This document shows, piece after piece, positions 16,633-25,366 of a stretch of 64,000 bases of DNA. Each line of letters opens with the position of its first letter. The first letter of the stretch is position 1. The notes beneath the pieces are model-generated. The model did not search any database. It was given only the letters and a program-made list of their open reading frames with translations, and was not told the origin of the DNA. Position numbers and translations under genes: made by a program. This stretch comes from Pontiella desulfatans. GTDB taxonomy: Bacteria; Verrucomicrobiota; Kiritimatiellia; Kiritimatiellales; Pontiellaceae. The DNA lies in contig NZ_CAAHFG010000001.1 in the NCBI RefSeq assembly GCF_900890425.1, forward strand, positions 4,216,001-4,280,000, in the 5' to 3' direction.

Positions 16633-16677
16633 AAAAAAAAAGGGCCGGGAAGCGGCAGTGCCTGCCCTTCCCGGCCC
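16633..16677 (-). terminator. Rho-independent terminator of the beta-solenoid gene
   Basis: An eleven-base perfect stem, GGGCCGGGAAG (16642-16652) with CTTCCCGGCCC (16667-16677), is followed on the minus strand by nine T residues (16633-16641). It lies 25 bases beyond the stop codon of the gene at 16702. Confidence 0.9.
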
Positions 16678-16701
16678 ATCAAGATGAAGCGTGTGTCTGG
16701 T

Positions 16702-19065
16702 TTATTCCTGCTTTTCGAGGAACACGCCGAGGAAGTCCTGCGTGCCGTCGATCGGAATCGCGTTGGTAGCCGGTGTGATGCCGTCAACGGTGACGCCGTA
16801 ACCCATGAAGGTGATCCCCGCATTGGTCCAGGTTCCAATCACCAGGTTATTGATTGTTTCGACGTCGTAGGTTACGCCCGGGTTGTCGTTGGTGCGCTCG
16901 CCGTAGACCATCGTCAGCCAGTTGGTGGAACCGTCGTCATAGGTGCCGGCCACCGGAACCAGGCCGGTGATCGCGGAGTTGGTCGGGTCGCCGCCGAAGG
17001 CGAATTCCTGGAAGTTGTTGTAGCCGTCGTCATCCGTATCGACCAGATCCGAGCCTTTCGGCAGGTCAAAGGTCGAGGCCCACTGGCCGTATTCGGAGGT
17101 ATCGACACCATCGATCGTGAGCCAAACGGTGTGGTTCGACAGCGAGAGCATCCCCGTTGCGCCGAGGTCGCCGACACTCCCGCCCAGGTCGGCCGCATCC
17201 AGCGTTCCAACGATCGACTGGGCAACCAGGATCGGATAAACACCGCTCGCCACCCCATTCTGATCCGTGAAGGTGAAGTCGCTGAATCCGAGGTCGGCGC
17301 CCGAGGGGCCATCCATATCGATGGTTCCTCCCAAACCGGAGGAATTGGTGCTGACCACAATCGAATCCTGAGCTGCGCCGAACCCGATCTTCAGTCCGCC
17401 CACATTGTCGTCTATCATGCCGCTGAGGTCGAGGTTGCCGCCCTGGATTTTAAGCGAGTTCCACCCACCGGGGTTGCCCGGAGAGAGCGCGCCGCCGGCA
17501 TTGACCACCACATCGTTGGTCAGCGTTCCGATGCCGCCCAAGGTGCCGCCGGAATTGACCGTCGTCAAACCGGACGGCCCGACATCGGAGTTCCAGACCA
17601 ACTCGCCCGCATTGACGGTTAGCGAGGCAGGCGGCGTTGTGTATCCGGTCTTTTCGAAACGCTGCGTGCCCAGGCCGCTTTTCACGATATGAATCAAGTT
17701 GCTGCCGTTAAAGTTGGCATTGTACGAGTAGTTCTCCCCGTTGGCCACGTCGATGGTCAGGGTCGAGTCGGAACCTCCGTTGTTATGGACTTCCTTGGTG
17801 TTGCCACCGCCCAGTGTCAGGCCGCCGATGGTCTGGTTGAAGCCGTTCATTCTGAAATGGCCATTCTTGCCGGAAAATGCGCCGATGGTCAGTAAGCCGT
17901 CCGTCGGCAGTGCATTGTCGACTCCCAGCTTCAGGGAGCCACTGCGGATTTTCGTTCCTCCCGTGTAGTCGTTGCCCGTCGAAGTCAGTGTAACCATGTT
18001 TGCAAAGTCGTCGTTGCGTCCCACCAGAAACGGGCCTTCCCCGGTAATCGGGCCATTGATGGTGTGCGCTTTTGCGGAGTTGATCACCCCACCGCTGCCT
18101 GACAGCGTAATTCCGCGGGTTGCTTCCAGTTCGATTACATTCGTGTCCATCTTCAGCAAACCACCGTTGCGAAGGATAATGTTGTCAGCAACCAAGGTTG
18201 CCGGAACTGGCCCCAAAACAGCTGTGTTGTCTATGACAAACTGCGTATCGCCGCCGGAGGTGCCGTTGTCCACGGCAATACCCCCCGTGAACGTGTTATT
18301 GGTATTGGACGGCTTGATCCAGATGCCATTCAGATTCTTCGCGACCAGCCTGGCGGTACCGCTAATCGTTCCACTCAGGCCTATCCCGCGAACAAAACGG
18401 TTGTCAAAGGTCACTTCATCGCCACCAAGCACCCAGTCGTTGGCCAACCATTGGTTGGAATTGCGCTCTTGGATAAACGTGCTACCTCCGGCCAGCTTGA
18501 CGGTTTCGAATTGGCCAATGCTGAATATCGCACCGCGAACGGTTGCGGCATCGGCAACGTCCAGCGTTGCCCCGGCAACCGTCCAATTGGCCCCGTTGCC
18601 CTTTTCCCCGGTATCGAACAGACCGCCGCCCACAACGGTCAGCGTGTCGCCGCTGGTCATGGAAAGCGCAGTATCGTTCAATGTATCGTTCAGAAACCGA
18701 ATATTGGCTCCGCCGGTGTTCCAGGTTGCATTGCCGGCAAGGGTGAGGGCCGTGTTGTCGACCAATGCCTTGAGCCACAGCGTGTTGGTGCCTTCGTAGG
18801 TCAGGTTGCCAACCGAGACGCCCGCATCAAGATCAACCGTGTAGTTGGCGGCATAATCACCGAAAACTGCGCTGCTGCCATTCACCCAGGTGGTGTTTGG
18901 GGCAGAGCCATCGTTATCCCAGTTGCTTGTGACCGTATCCCAAGTGCCTGCTCCGCCATTGCTGATTTGATCGTTATCAGGATCCCAGGTGAGCTGCGCC
19001 TGCACGACCGAAGCCTGCAGCAGGACAACCATTGCACTGCATGTAAGTAATTTAACCATTTTCAT
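16702..19065 (-). CDS. Secreted beta-solenoid (autotransporter-repeat-like) surface protein
   Basis: Protein of 787 aa with signal peptide (KLLTCSAMVVLLQASVVQAQ). Most of it is made of short Gly/Asn/Thr-rich strands such as TWDTVTSNWDNDGSAPNTTW, GGTLGGIGTLTNDVVVNAGG and ALSPGNPGGWNSLKIQGGNL. These are the autotransporter-associated beta-strand patterns that form a right-handed beta-helix. There is no translocator barrel, so it is not an autotransporter in the strict sense. The last 130 residues start with a calcium-binding-like run (DTDDDGYNNFQEFAFGGDP) and form a module also found at the end of the neighbouring M60 peptidase. It may be an adhesin, polysaccharide-binding protein or lyase; I see no catalytic motif. 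Confidence 0.7.
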   Translation of the reverse strand: MKMVKLLTCSAMVVLLQASVVQAQLTWDPDNDQISNGGAGTWDTVTSNWDNDGSAPNTTWVNGSSAVFGDYAANYTVDLDAGVSVGNLTYEGTNTLWLKALVDNTALTLAGNATWNTGGANIRFLNDTLNDTALSMTSGDTLTVVGGGLFDTGEKGNGANWTVAGATLDVADAATVRGAIFSIGQFETVKLAGGSTFIQERNSNQWLANDWVLGGDEVTFDNRFVRGIGLSGTISGTARLVAKNLNGIWIKPSNTNNTFTGGIAVDNGTSGGDTQFVIDNTAVLGPVPATLVADNIILRNGGLLKMDTNVIELEATRGITLSGSGGVINSAKAHTINGPITGEGPFLVGRNDDFANMVTLTSTGNDYTGGTKIRSGSLKLGVDNALPTDGLLTIGAFSGKNGHFRMNGFNQTIGGLTLGGGNTKEVHNNGGSDSTLTIDVANGENYSYNANFNGSNLIHIVKSGLGTQRFEKTGYTTPPASLTVNAGELVWNSDVGPSGLTTVNSGGTLGGIGTLTNDVVVNAGGALSPGNPGGWNSLKIQGGNLDLSGMIDDNVGGLKIGFGAAQDSIVVSTNSSGLGGTIDMDGPSGADLGFSDFTFTDQNGVASGVYPILVAQSIVGTLDAADLGGSVGDLGATGMLSLSNHTVWLTIDGVDTSEYGQWASTFDLPKGSDLVDTDDDGYNNFQEFAFGGDPTNSAITGLVPVAGTYDDGSTNWLTMVYGERTNDNPGVTYDVETINNLVIGTWTNAGITFMGYGVTVDGITPATNAIPIDGTQDFLGVFLEKQE

Positions 19066-19244
19066 CCTAACTCCTCATTTTCGTTTTGTTTCGACTCAAA
19101 GCACGGAACCAGCCGCCATCACGCCCAGTCCGCTTCCGACCTACAATTGCCTTAACGCCAGTTTCATCATGCGCGTGACATGGAAACCAAAAAAAGATCA
19201 GCGGGAAATGGAACCCGTTCCGGGATCACCGCTGCATGAATTAT

Positions 19245-22200
19245 CTACTGCACTTCCAACCGAATATACCGGGTGGTGCCATCGAGCGGGAGCAAGACCT
19301 CCACGGTCTCGACGTCCCCGTCGTCCCCAATAACGGTCACGGCCATGTTGTCCGTGCGCCAATCCGGATCGGTCAGGGAGAACGACCAGCTGGTTCCCAC
19401 GGCATAGCCGCTGTTGAGCCGACGGTTGTATTCGATTCTGAAATTCGAAGCCTCGGCCGTCGGGTTCATTGCCGGGAAATCGGAAACCAAGGGGTCGGTT
19501 ACCAACGCCCATTCCTGGGCATTGCCGAGATGGTCGCCGTCCGGGTTGCCGGAAGCGGACGTGTCGGTTCCGCCCGGGGCGCCGGCAAAGGCCGTGGCCG
19601 CCCAGGCGTCGTAGGCCGTTCCGCCCGCATCCACCAGGACGACATTATCGATGGCCGTATCGGCGGCGTGCCACTGCTCCTGCTTCGAGCGGAAGCGGAT
19701 CGTCACCTCGGCGTTTCCGGCAAAGGCCGAGAGATCCACCGTTGCGGTCGACCATGGGTCTTCGCTGCTGGTATGCGGATTCGGATTCCCCGATTGGGTC
19801 CAGACATTGGACGTCCAAGCGCTTCCGTCGTACACATCGACCGACAAATAGTCGATAAAGGGGCCGTACATGTGATAGTCGAACGTCATTTCCGGAGCGC
19901 TCGCCGAGCTGAAATCAAACTCGCACTCCACCGAAGAGGTTTTATAATAGGCGCCGTTGTCGTGGTTTTCCACATACAGGTACCAGCTTCCATCCGAAGC
20001 GGCGCTGGGTCCGGTGTTGGCCGTGTCGGTATAGCCGCTGTTGCGTTTCCATTCATGATCGTCGTCCGTCGACTGCACCCACAGCCCAAAGCCGCTCTCG
20101 AAGCTTTCGGCATAGGGCAGGGTCGGCAACGCCCCCTCGACGCGGATGTTGTCGATGGCGATGTCGGAGACGTGCCAATATCCCTGCTTGGCGCGGAAAC
20201 GGATGGTGACCTCGTTGTTGCCGACATAGGAAGACAGATCAACCACCGCGTTCGACCACGCGCTTTCGCTGCTGGCATGCTGCGCGTTCGTGCGGCTCCA
20301 GACATCGGAACTCCAAGTGGCACCGTCAAAGATATCGACGGACAAATAATGGACGTTGGCTCCAAACATGTGATAGTCGAAGCTTAGCTCCGCACCGGAA
20401 ACCGCACTCAAATCAAAAGCGCAATCGATCTGGGCCATCTTGTTATGCCCGTCATAATTATCGTGGGGTTCAATGTACAGATAGGTGTTGCCGTCCGAGG
20501 CACCGCTCGGGCCCGTTCCGGCCGTCGGGGTGCCGCCGCTGTTGAGCGTCCAGTCGAAGTCGTCGGCGGTCGATTGCACCCAGGCATCCAGTCCGTTTTC
20601 AAAGCTTTCCGCATAGGGCAGCAACACGTTGCCGACCTCGATCGCGATGTTGTCGATGGCCGGGTCGGCCGAGCTATACTGGGTGTTCTTGGTGCGGAAG
20701 CGGATGGTGACTTCCGGGTTGCCGGAAAACTCCGTCAGGTCGACGGTGGCGGTGGACCACGGCTCGGAGCTGGCGTTGTGCTGCTTCCCGTTCCTGATCC
20801 AGACATCGGTCGTCCAGGCGGTTCCGTTGTGGACATCCACCGCCAGAAAGTCGATGTAGTTGCCATACATGTGGTAGTCGAACGTCAGGGTGGTTTCGCG
20901 CCGGGTGCTGAAATCGAACGTGCACTGGAACGAGGCCGTTTTGGCGGAGCCGGGGGCATCGTGCCCTTCGGCATACATGTAGTAGTCGCCGCTGGAAGCG
21001 CCATCGGGTCCGGCCGCGGGGGAGAAGGTGCCGCCGCTATGACGCCGCCATTCAAAGTTATCGTCCGTCGCCTGCGCCCAACCGCCGATGCCGTCTTCGA
21101 AATCTTCGAAGTGCGGCAGGGTTTCGATCGGGCGGCCGTCCGGAAAATAGGTATCGATAATATCCTGGATGGCGTCCGCCGACTGCTGTCCCAGGGTCGA
21201 GGTCCACGTCGTGCGCCATGTGTCATAATTTGCCTGATCCACCGTGCTGACGAGATTGCCCACCGCATTGTCGTGCGTGACAAATTCGGCGGCGCTCATT
21301 GGGATGACGGATTTATAGTAGACCAATCGGTCATAGATTGCGGCGGAATGCTTGATGCCTTCGGAGGCCAGCGTGGATTCGATATAGGAGGCATTGTTCG
21401 GGTGCACGCCCCAGAAATGGATCAGCGGCAGCAGGTTGGCGCCGGCGGCGCGCGACATGCGGATGATGCGGCTGTCGGGCGGATCGTAGTTCTTGGAATA
21501 CTCGATCCCGTTTTCATAATCGACCGCGACGGATTTCCAGAAGTCGCCAACGGCATCCCAGCCGAACAGGGCGGCGGTCTCGACATACTTCGCGTAGCCA
21601 CGGTGCTGGTATTTCATTTCGGTCCCGGTCATGGCATTGCCGTTGCGGAAACTGGAGTGAACCATCCAGTTGATCGCGGCATGCTTGCGGTTCATGGCCC
21701 CGCCCCATGTCGAGTTCAGCGAACGGCCGAACGCTTCTTCGAGGGGGACGTTGAGCATCCGGTTGTGCACCGGGACATAGGGCAAGTTGACCGTGGCTTC
21801 CACTTCGCCGGAAAACTTGGTGATGGACATCGCATGCCCCAGCTCATGCAGGTGGACATGATTCGCGAACTTCGGCCCGTTGAGATAGTCGTGGTCCTTG
21901 TTGCCGCCCGCCGTGGAGGTCGGGGTCCAGGAGTCGTTCGACTGCGGGTAACCGGGGGAATAAGCCCCTGCATCCAGCAAGACATCAATGATGCAATAGA
22001 GCACGGTCTTGGGGCGGAGGCGCGGCAGCCCCTGCATATCGGAGACGGCATCCATCGCCAGATCCCAGTTGTTCATCAAGGTGACCGGGTCGTTGTAGGC
22101 ATAGATCCAGTCGGTGGGGACGGTGAGCATGAACTTGTCGGTTTCGAAGTCCGCCCAGGCGCCGGGATGGCTGCGCTCGGTGGTCTGCCATTCGGTCAGC

Positions 22201-23663
22201 GTGGTCTGGCGGGCGGCGGAGTTGGAATAGAACGGCGAACGGACGGTGTTCTGGAGTTCGACCGTCACCAGGCCTTCATCGATTCCGTACGGCACCTCGA
22301 TGTAGATGCCGCCACCGAGCGGGCTGGCGATCTCCGTGGAGGTGGAGTTGATGGCATAGGTCTTGGTTACCCGGTCGAACCGCTTGACCGTGCTTTTGTT
22401 GGAGAGGTCGGCCACATGGGCGCCAACACGGATCTCGAAGCCCTTGCCCACCAGCGCCGTCGGCACGGTGACGGTGGCAATGTCGCCCGGCGCCAGGTAG
22501 GCACCGGTCGGGCGGCGGGCCGACTCGGTCATGAAATCGACCGGGTAGCCCCACGCATTGGTTTGCGAGGCGTTGATCTGCACCGAATAGACGGCAAGCG
22601 GGTCGGACGGCGAAGCCACCGCGCCCGGGAAATAGCTGGAGGATTCAAACATGGCCCCCTCCAACGCACTGCGATGGGTCGTCAGGTTCCAGGTGTTGTA
22701 GGCATCGTCGACAATGCCCTGGTACACCTCGAGCATGGCGTGCTTGAGCGCCTTGGCGACGGACGAGGTGTCATCGCGGGTGAAGCTTCCACCGCTGACA
22801 AACATGGCCCCCACGTCGGTTTCATAGGCTTTCACCAGATCGAAGGCCTGGACAATGCGTCCGGCGTTATCGCCGACTTTTCCCGCATTGTTGCCGATGG
22901 TGGTCGTCAGCGCATTGATTTCGGAAACCGTCAGCGTCCCCGTTCCGTTGATATGCTCCTTCAGCTGGGTCAGTGCGTCGGCCAGTGCATCGCCCGCCGT
23001 GCCCGAGCCGAGAATGGCAATGTTGTCGAGCGCCAGGGCCTGCTGGTTGTTGCCGGCATTCGCCACGGTGAACCGGAAAACGGCGCGCTGGCCTTTGGCC
23101 AGGGTTTGATCGGCCAGTGCGGAGAGCGACCAGTCGAAATCCTCGTAGTCGTCCACGCTGGCCAAGCCGTTCCCGTTGACCCCGGTCGCCGAATTGATCA
23201 GGAAGCCGTCGGCCACCGCCAGGTCGCCGCTGTCGTAGTAGAGCGCGATATCCTGGGGCGAAGAGGTCGCAACGCTGGCGAGGTCGAACACAATACTGTC
23301 GAGCGTCACATCGGACGCCGTGTTGTTGATGATGGTGAGAAACATGTTCGGTTTGTCGGTGCGGTGCGAGATGGCCCCATCGGTCGCACTCGTCTCAACC
23401 GCAGTCGAACTTCCAAACGTTCCGTCGGTCGAACCCCATGTGCTGCGGGAGCCGTCGCCGCCATGCAGCATGCCCGACACACCGCTCATATATTCGTCCG
23501 GCGCCTTGGTGGATGTTTCATATTTATACAAGCCATCGGACGCGCCGAACTCGTGCCAGCCCGCCAGAACCGCGGCCTCAGCCGACGCCCCGCCCATCGC
23601 AACAATAAAAACAGCCACGACCACTTGAATCGATGCCTTGGTTTTCGAATTCATCAAACTCAT
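19245..23663 (-). CDS. Large secreted M60-family metallopeptidase with three MAM-like domains
   Basis: Protein of 1472 aa. A signal/transmembrane segment (IQVVVAVFIVAMGGASAEA) is followed by an N-terminal sandwich domain, then an M60 peptidase domain (residues about 400-830). The zinc motif HELGH is near 605, with the downstream GEVEATVNLPY segment matching the M60 pattern that supplies the third ligand. M60 enzymes cleave mucin-type O-glycoproteins. Three tandem MAM-like domains of about 165 residues follow (starting near 848, 1012 and 1179), each with SFENGxxxWxQSxxDDFxW- and AIDNI-like motifs. The end carries the NPDGDHLGNAQEW module shared with the solenoid protein. The start at 23663 is favoured by AGAGGAA about six bases upstream. 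It probably cleaves host or algal glycoproteins. Confidence 0.82.
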   Translation of the reverse strand: MSLMNSKTKASIQVVVAVFIVAMGGASAEAAVLAGWHEFGASDGLYKYETSTKAPDEYMSGVSGMLHGGDGSRSTWGSTDGTFGSSTAVETSATDGAISHRTDKPNMFLTIINNTASDVTLDSIVFDLASVATSSPQDIALYYDSGDLAVADGFLINSATGVNGNGLASVDDYEDFDWSLSALADQTLAKGQRAVFRFTVANAGNNQQALALDNIAILGSGTAGDALADALTQLKEHINGTGTLTVSEINALTTTIGNNAGKVGDNAGRIVQAFDLVKAYETDVGAMFVSGGSFTRDDTSSVAKALKHAMLEVYQGIVDDAYNTWNLTTHRSALEGAMFESSSYFPGAVASPSDPLAVYSVQINASQTNAWGYPVDFMTESARRPTGAYLAPGDIATVTVPTALVGKGFEIRVGAHVADLSNKSTVKRFDRVTKTYAINSTSTEIASPLGGGIYIEVPYGIDEGLVTVELQNTVRSPFYSNSAARQTTLTEWQTTERSHPGAWADFETDKFMLTVPTDWIYAYNDPVTLMNNWDLAMDAVSDMQGLPRLRPKTVLYCIIDVLLDAGAYSPGYPQSNDSWTPTSTAGGNKDHDYLNGPKFANHVHLHELGHAMSITKFSGEVEATVNLPYVPVHNRMLNVPLEEAFGRSLNSTWGGAMNRKHAAINWMVHSSFRNGNAMTGTEMKYQHRGYAKYVETAALFGWDAVGDFWKSVAVDYENGIEYSKNYDPPDSRIIRMSRAAGANLLPLIHFWGVHPNNASYIESTLASEGIKHSAAIYDRLVYYKSVIPMSAAEFVTHDNAVGNLVSTVDQANYDTWRTTWTSTLGQQSADAIQDIIDTYFPDGRPIETLPHFEDFEDGIGGWAQATDDNFEWRRHSGGTFSPAAGPDGASSGDYYMYAEGHDAPGSAKTASFQCTFDFSTRRETTLTFDYHMYGNYIDFLAVDVHNGTAWTTDVWIRNGKQHNASSEPWSTATVDLTEFSGNPEVTIRFRTKNTQYSSADPAIDNIAIEVGNVLLPYAESFENGLDAWVQSTADDFDWTLNSGGTPTAGTGPSGASDGNTYLYIEPHDNYDGHNKMAQIDCAFDLSAVSGAELSFDYHMFGANVHYLSVDIFDGATWSSDVWSRTNAQHASSESAWSNAVVDLSSYVGNNEVTIRFRAKQGYWHVSDIAIDNIRVEGALPTLPYAESFESGFGLWVQSTDDDHEWKRNSGYTDTANTGPSAASDGSWYLYVENHDNGAYYKTSSVECEFDFSSASAPEMTFDYHMYGPFIDYLSVDVYDGSAWTSNVWTQSGNPNPHTSSEDPWSTATVDLSAFAGNAEVTIRFRSKQEQWHAADTAIDNVVLVDAGGTAYDAWAATAFAGAPGGTDTSASGNPDGDHLGNAQEWALVTDPLVSDFPAMNPTAEASNFRIEYNRRLNSGYAVGTSWSFSLTDPDWRTDNMAVTVIGDDGDVETVEVLLPLDGTTRYIRLEVQ

Positions 23664-23932
23664 CTGTTTCCTCTTAGATTGGTGCCATAAAACCCCTCTA
23701 ACGCCGCAAGGGGATTCCGGATGACACCTCATAGACATAAAAATCCGGGGGAATGGAGATAAACGGCGCGATTACTGAAACCATAGACCGCAACGTATGC
23801 AGTCCGTTCAATAAAGAAGCCAACCCACCATCGAAAAGAAAGTTGCCAGATCGCGGACATCCCGAGCAAAACGATCGGGGGTTACCATGGTAAACCGCAC
23901 AGGCGACGCGTCCAGCGGGCGGCCCGCCCTTG

Positions 23933-25309
23933 TTAGTCGAGTTCCAAAACAATCACCGAGGCGATCGGGTCGGGGGCTTCATCGGGCAGGCTGATCGCCA
24001 GGCCCTCCACCGTCTTTTCAATCGGCAGGCTGGCTTTTTTTTCATCCGCGAGCAAATAGGCCCTTGCAACCTTGCGGTCCCCGGCCGGAACCATGAGCCG
24101 GGCGTCTTCGGGCCACTGGAAAACATGTGCATAGAGCCGATCCGGCTTGGCGGTATAGCGCCCCCAGGCAGGCATCTCGAAGGGGCTGGCGGTGGTCGCG
24201 TAGATCGCCTCGCCGTTGATGTCCATCCAGCGGCCGATTTCCTTCATGCGCGCGATGCTTTGCGGCGGAATCGTTCCATCCGCCTTCGGGCCAACGTTCA
24301 ACAGATAGTTGCCGCCCTTGGACACAATATCGATGAGGTTTCGAATTAACACCTGGGTGGGTTTCCAGTTGTTATCGTGTTTGTTGAAACCCCAGCCGGT
24401 ATTCATCGTCATGCAGGTTTCCCAATCGACGCCGTCCACGCCCGTATCGGGAATGTGCTGCTCAGGCGTGGTAAAATCGCCGCGCTCCGGCTTCCACTCC
24501 TTCAGGAGGCTGGAATTCCCCCCGACAAAAGCAGCCTTCGCGCTGTAAAGGCGGTCGTTCATGAGTATGTGCGGCTGATGCTTTCGAACCATCGCCATCA
24601 GTTCCTTCGCCCGCCAGCTTTCCCCTTGGCAGTCCGGCTTGCTGAAGTCCCACCAGATGACGTCGATGGGGCCGTATCCGGTCACGATCTCCTCCACCTG
24701 CCGGTGGAGGTAATCCACATAAACGGAATTATCGCGCCCCTCGTTCGTCACCCCTTTGATGGTCGGCAATCCAAAGCCCGCATAGGACTGCGGGTGGTGC
24801 CAGTCGATGATCGAATGGTAGGCGCCGACCTTAAGGCCCTCCGCGCGGGTTGCATCGGCAATCTCCTTGAACAGGTCGCGGCCGCAGGCGTCCTTGGCAT
24901 CAAAGGTGGTTTCCGCACTGTCGTGAAGCGCGAACCCTTCATGGTGCTTGCTGGTAAACACCAGATACTTGCACCCCGCCATGAGGGCGGTTTGCGCCCA
25001 TTCCTCGGCAAAACCTTCCTTGGGCCGGAATTGCGGAACCAGCTTCCGCTCGTAGACATCCGCCGGAATGGCGGCCCGCTTCTGAATCCATTCGAGGCCG
25101 CCTTTTTTCCAAACCTTCCCGTTCCATTCGCCGGCCGGAATGCTGTACAGCCCCCAGTGGACAAACATTCCGAAACGTGCCTCGCGCCACCACGCCATGC
25201 GCGCATCGCGCTCCGCCATGGTCTCAACTCCTGCCGGTGGTTCTTCCGCCAAAACCAGACCGCTCGCCGAACCGAGCAGCACTGCCGCAATCAATAGGTG
25301 CATTTTCAT
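23933..25309 (-). CDS. GH29 alpha-L-fucosidase, secreted
   Basis: Protein of 458 aa with signal peptide (MKMHLLIAAVLLGSASGLVLA). GH29 hallmarks are clear: WWREARFGMFVHWGLYSIPA near the N-terminus, KYLVFTSKHHEGFALHDS, GLKVGAYHSIIDWH, and IDVIWWDFSKPD, whose Asp near residue 218 is the likely nucleophile. NYLLNVGPKADGTIP and the C-terminal beta domain complete the family layout. It removes alpha-L-fucose from glycans outside the cytoplasm. The ATG at 25309 is preferred to an in-frame ATG at 25351, because GGAG lies eight bases upstream and the signal peptide then starts the protein. With the nearby sulfatases it suggests sulfated fucose-containing substrates. Confidence 0.92.
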   Translation of the reverse strand: MKMHLLIAAVLLGSASGLVLAEEPPAGVETMAERDARMAWWREARFGMFVHWGLYSIPAGEWNGKVWKKGGLEWIQKRAAIPADVYERKLVPQFRPKEGFAEEWAQTALMAGCKYLVFTSKHHEGFALHDSAETTFDAKDACGRDLFKEIADATRAEGLKVGAYHSIIDWHHPQSYAGFGLPTIKGVTNEGRDNSVYVDYLHRQVEEIVTGYGPIDVIWWDFSKPDCQGESWRAKELMAMVRKHQPHILMNDRLYSAKAAFVGGNSSLLKEWKPERGDFTTPEQHIPDTGVDGVDWETCMTMNTGWGFNKHDNNWKPTQVLIRNLIDIVSKGGNYLLNVGPKADGTIPPQSIARMKEIGRWMDINGEAIYATTASPFEMPAWGRYTAKPDRLYAHVFQWPEDARLMVPAGDRKVARAYLLADEKKASLPIEKTVEGLAISLPDEAPDPIASVIVLELD

Positions 25310-25366
25310 CGGGCCATCTCCATTAAGATCATACCCATAACGCCAAAGCAAAACGGAAAAGGACGT

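Noticed and set aside
16702-19065. True type V autotransporter
   Set aside because: Repeats look right but there is no C-terminal translocator barrel or terminal aromatic residue; the C-terminus is a soluble calcium-binding-like module.
20445-23690. Plus-strand open frame of 1081 codons antisense to the M60 peptidase gene
   Set aside because: It mirrors the codon bias of the opposite strand, encodes low-complexity R/G/A/V-rich sequence with no recognisable domain, and lies wholly over a gene with clear catalytic motifs.
23698-23952. Possible minus-strand gene of 84 codons between the M60 and fucosidase genes
   Set aside because: Overlaps the fucosidase end, lacks a ribosome site and has no family resemblance. 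The 269-base gap is more likely an untranslated leader and spacer.
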